The notes under the pieces: model-generated
Databases searched by the model: none
Seen by the model: the letters and a program-made list of their open reading frames with translations, nothing else
Told to the model about the DNA's origin: nothing
NCBI GenBank assembly: GCA_019426215.1
Contig: CM033408.1
Location: 30,545,953-30,609,952, forward strand
Direction: 5' to 3'
Source: Buddleja alternifolia
Taxonomy: Eukaryota > Streptophyta > Magnoliopsida > Lamiales > Scrophulariaceae
Length of the DNA: 64,000 nucleotides
Shown: positions 63,743 through 64,000 of the stretch, in pieces
Layout: each line of letters opens with the position of its first letter
Numbering within the stretch: position 1 is the stretch's first letter
Position numbers and translations under genes: made by a program

Positions 63743-64000
63743 ATGAACCAGAACCACCGCCACGTCAGCATAGCTCCGCCGCCGCCTCCGTGGAGGGTAA
63801 AGAGTGAAGAAGAAGTTTCAATTACGGTGGCAGCTTTGAAAAACTTCATAACCGGAAAATCACTTCATGGATTCAACGTTTTGCCCCATTTCCGACGTAC
63901 CGGCGGCAGTGTCGGCGGAGGTGGCGCCGCCGCTACTGATGGGGTTTTATCAGTTTCTGAAGATACGGAGACTTGCTGGGTTTGCAAGATAAAGGGCTGT
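63743..64000 (+). CDS. ERF109: ERF109/RRTF1-like factor, copy C (partial, window edge)
   Basis: 86 codons, open to the window edge. It begins MNQNHRHVS and keeps the EEEVSITVAALKNFITG block and the first three cysteines of the zinc-like motif (CWVCKIKGC, at 78, 81 and 86). The proline-rich stretch is four residues shorter than in A and B, and several substitutions (I31T-type, V39F-type, R79W) make it the most divergent of the three. The AP2 domain should follow outside the window. The start is chosen by alignment to A and B. Confidence 0.9.
   Translation, partial: MNQNHRHVSIAPPPPPWRVKSEEEVSITVAALKNFITGKSLHGFNVLPHFRRTGGSVGGGGAAATDGVLSVSEDTETCWVCKIKGC

Overview
This is nuclear DNA of a flowering plant, most likely a eudicot. 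It is AT-rich, its genes have GT-AG introns, and the gene set is plant-specific: a COR27-type cold/clock protein, core alpha-1,3-fucosyltransferase, a PPR-DYW protein, LAG1-type ceramide synthase and an ERF109/RRTF1-type AP2 factor. Ty1/copia elements, SINEs and many MITEs lie between and inside the genes. I could not identify the species.

Layout, left to right. 1-3.2 kb: an old, broken minus-strand Copia element running off the left edge. 3.5-15.3 kb: a five-exon COR27/COR28-like gene, with an 8.7-kb Copia element (6146-14871) inside intron 3 and a cold/evening-type motif cluster upstream. 15.3-18 kb: AT-rich spacer with two SINEs that have clear target-site duplications (TSDs). 18.0-23.6 kb: a seven-exon FUT11/FUT12-like gene. 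25.2-28.4 kb: an EMB2758-like PPR-DYW gene whose start codon appears to lie in a tiny separate exon, with a hAT-type MITE in the intron between. 30.55-36.59 kb: a very young minus-strand Copia element with LTRs differing at 2 of 745 positions. 38.2-44.9 kb: a six-exon LOH2-like ceramide synthase gene with MITE-filled introns. 45-47.3 kb: repeats, including a foldback MITE with a 9-bp TSD.

47.6-64 kb is a tandemly repeated segment. It holds three intronless ERF109-like genes (53221, 59665 and 63743, the last cut by the window edge) and a fourth, older promoter relic (48.4-49.0 kb) with no gene. The copies have taken up different insertions: a hAT element with a Mutator-like element nested in it upstream of copy A, a plant-mobile-domain pseudogene with a palindromic repeat array between A and B, a GCACCTGGTG-TIR element in B and C, and a further 715-bp insertion in C only. 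The promoters differ as well: copy B has lost a TTACGTCA site and a G-box that A and C keep.

The genes do not form an operon-like system. The common theme is transposable elements remodelling introns and promoters of genes that otherwise keep intact frames. The least ordinary observations are a 16-nt self-complementary segment where the young Copia should have its tRNA primer-binding site, the promoter and C-terminal divergence of the ERF array, the tiny first coding exon of the PPR gene, and the palindromic array beside the mobile-domain pseudogene. Exon borders come from reading frames, splice signals and remembered family similarity; no alignment or expression data were available.
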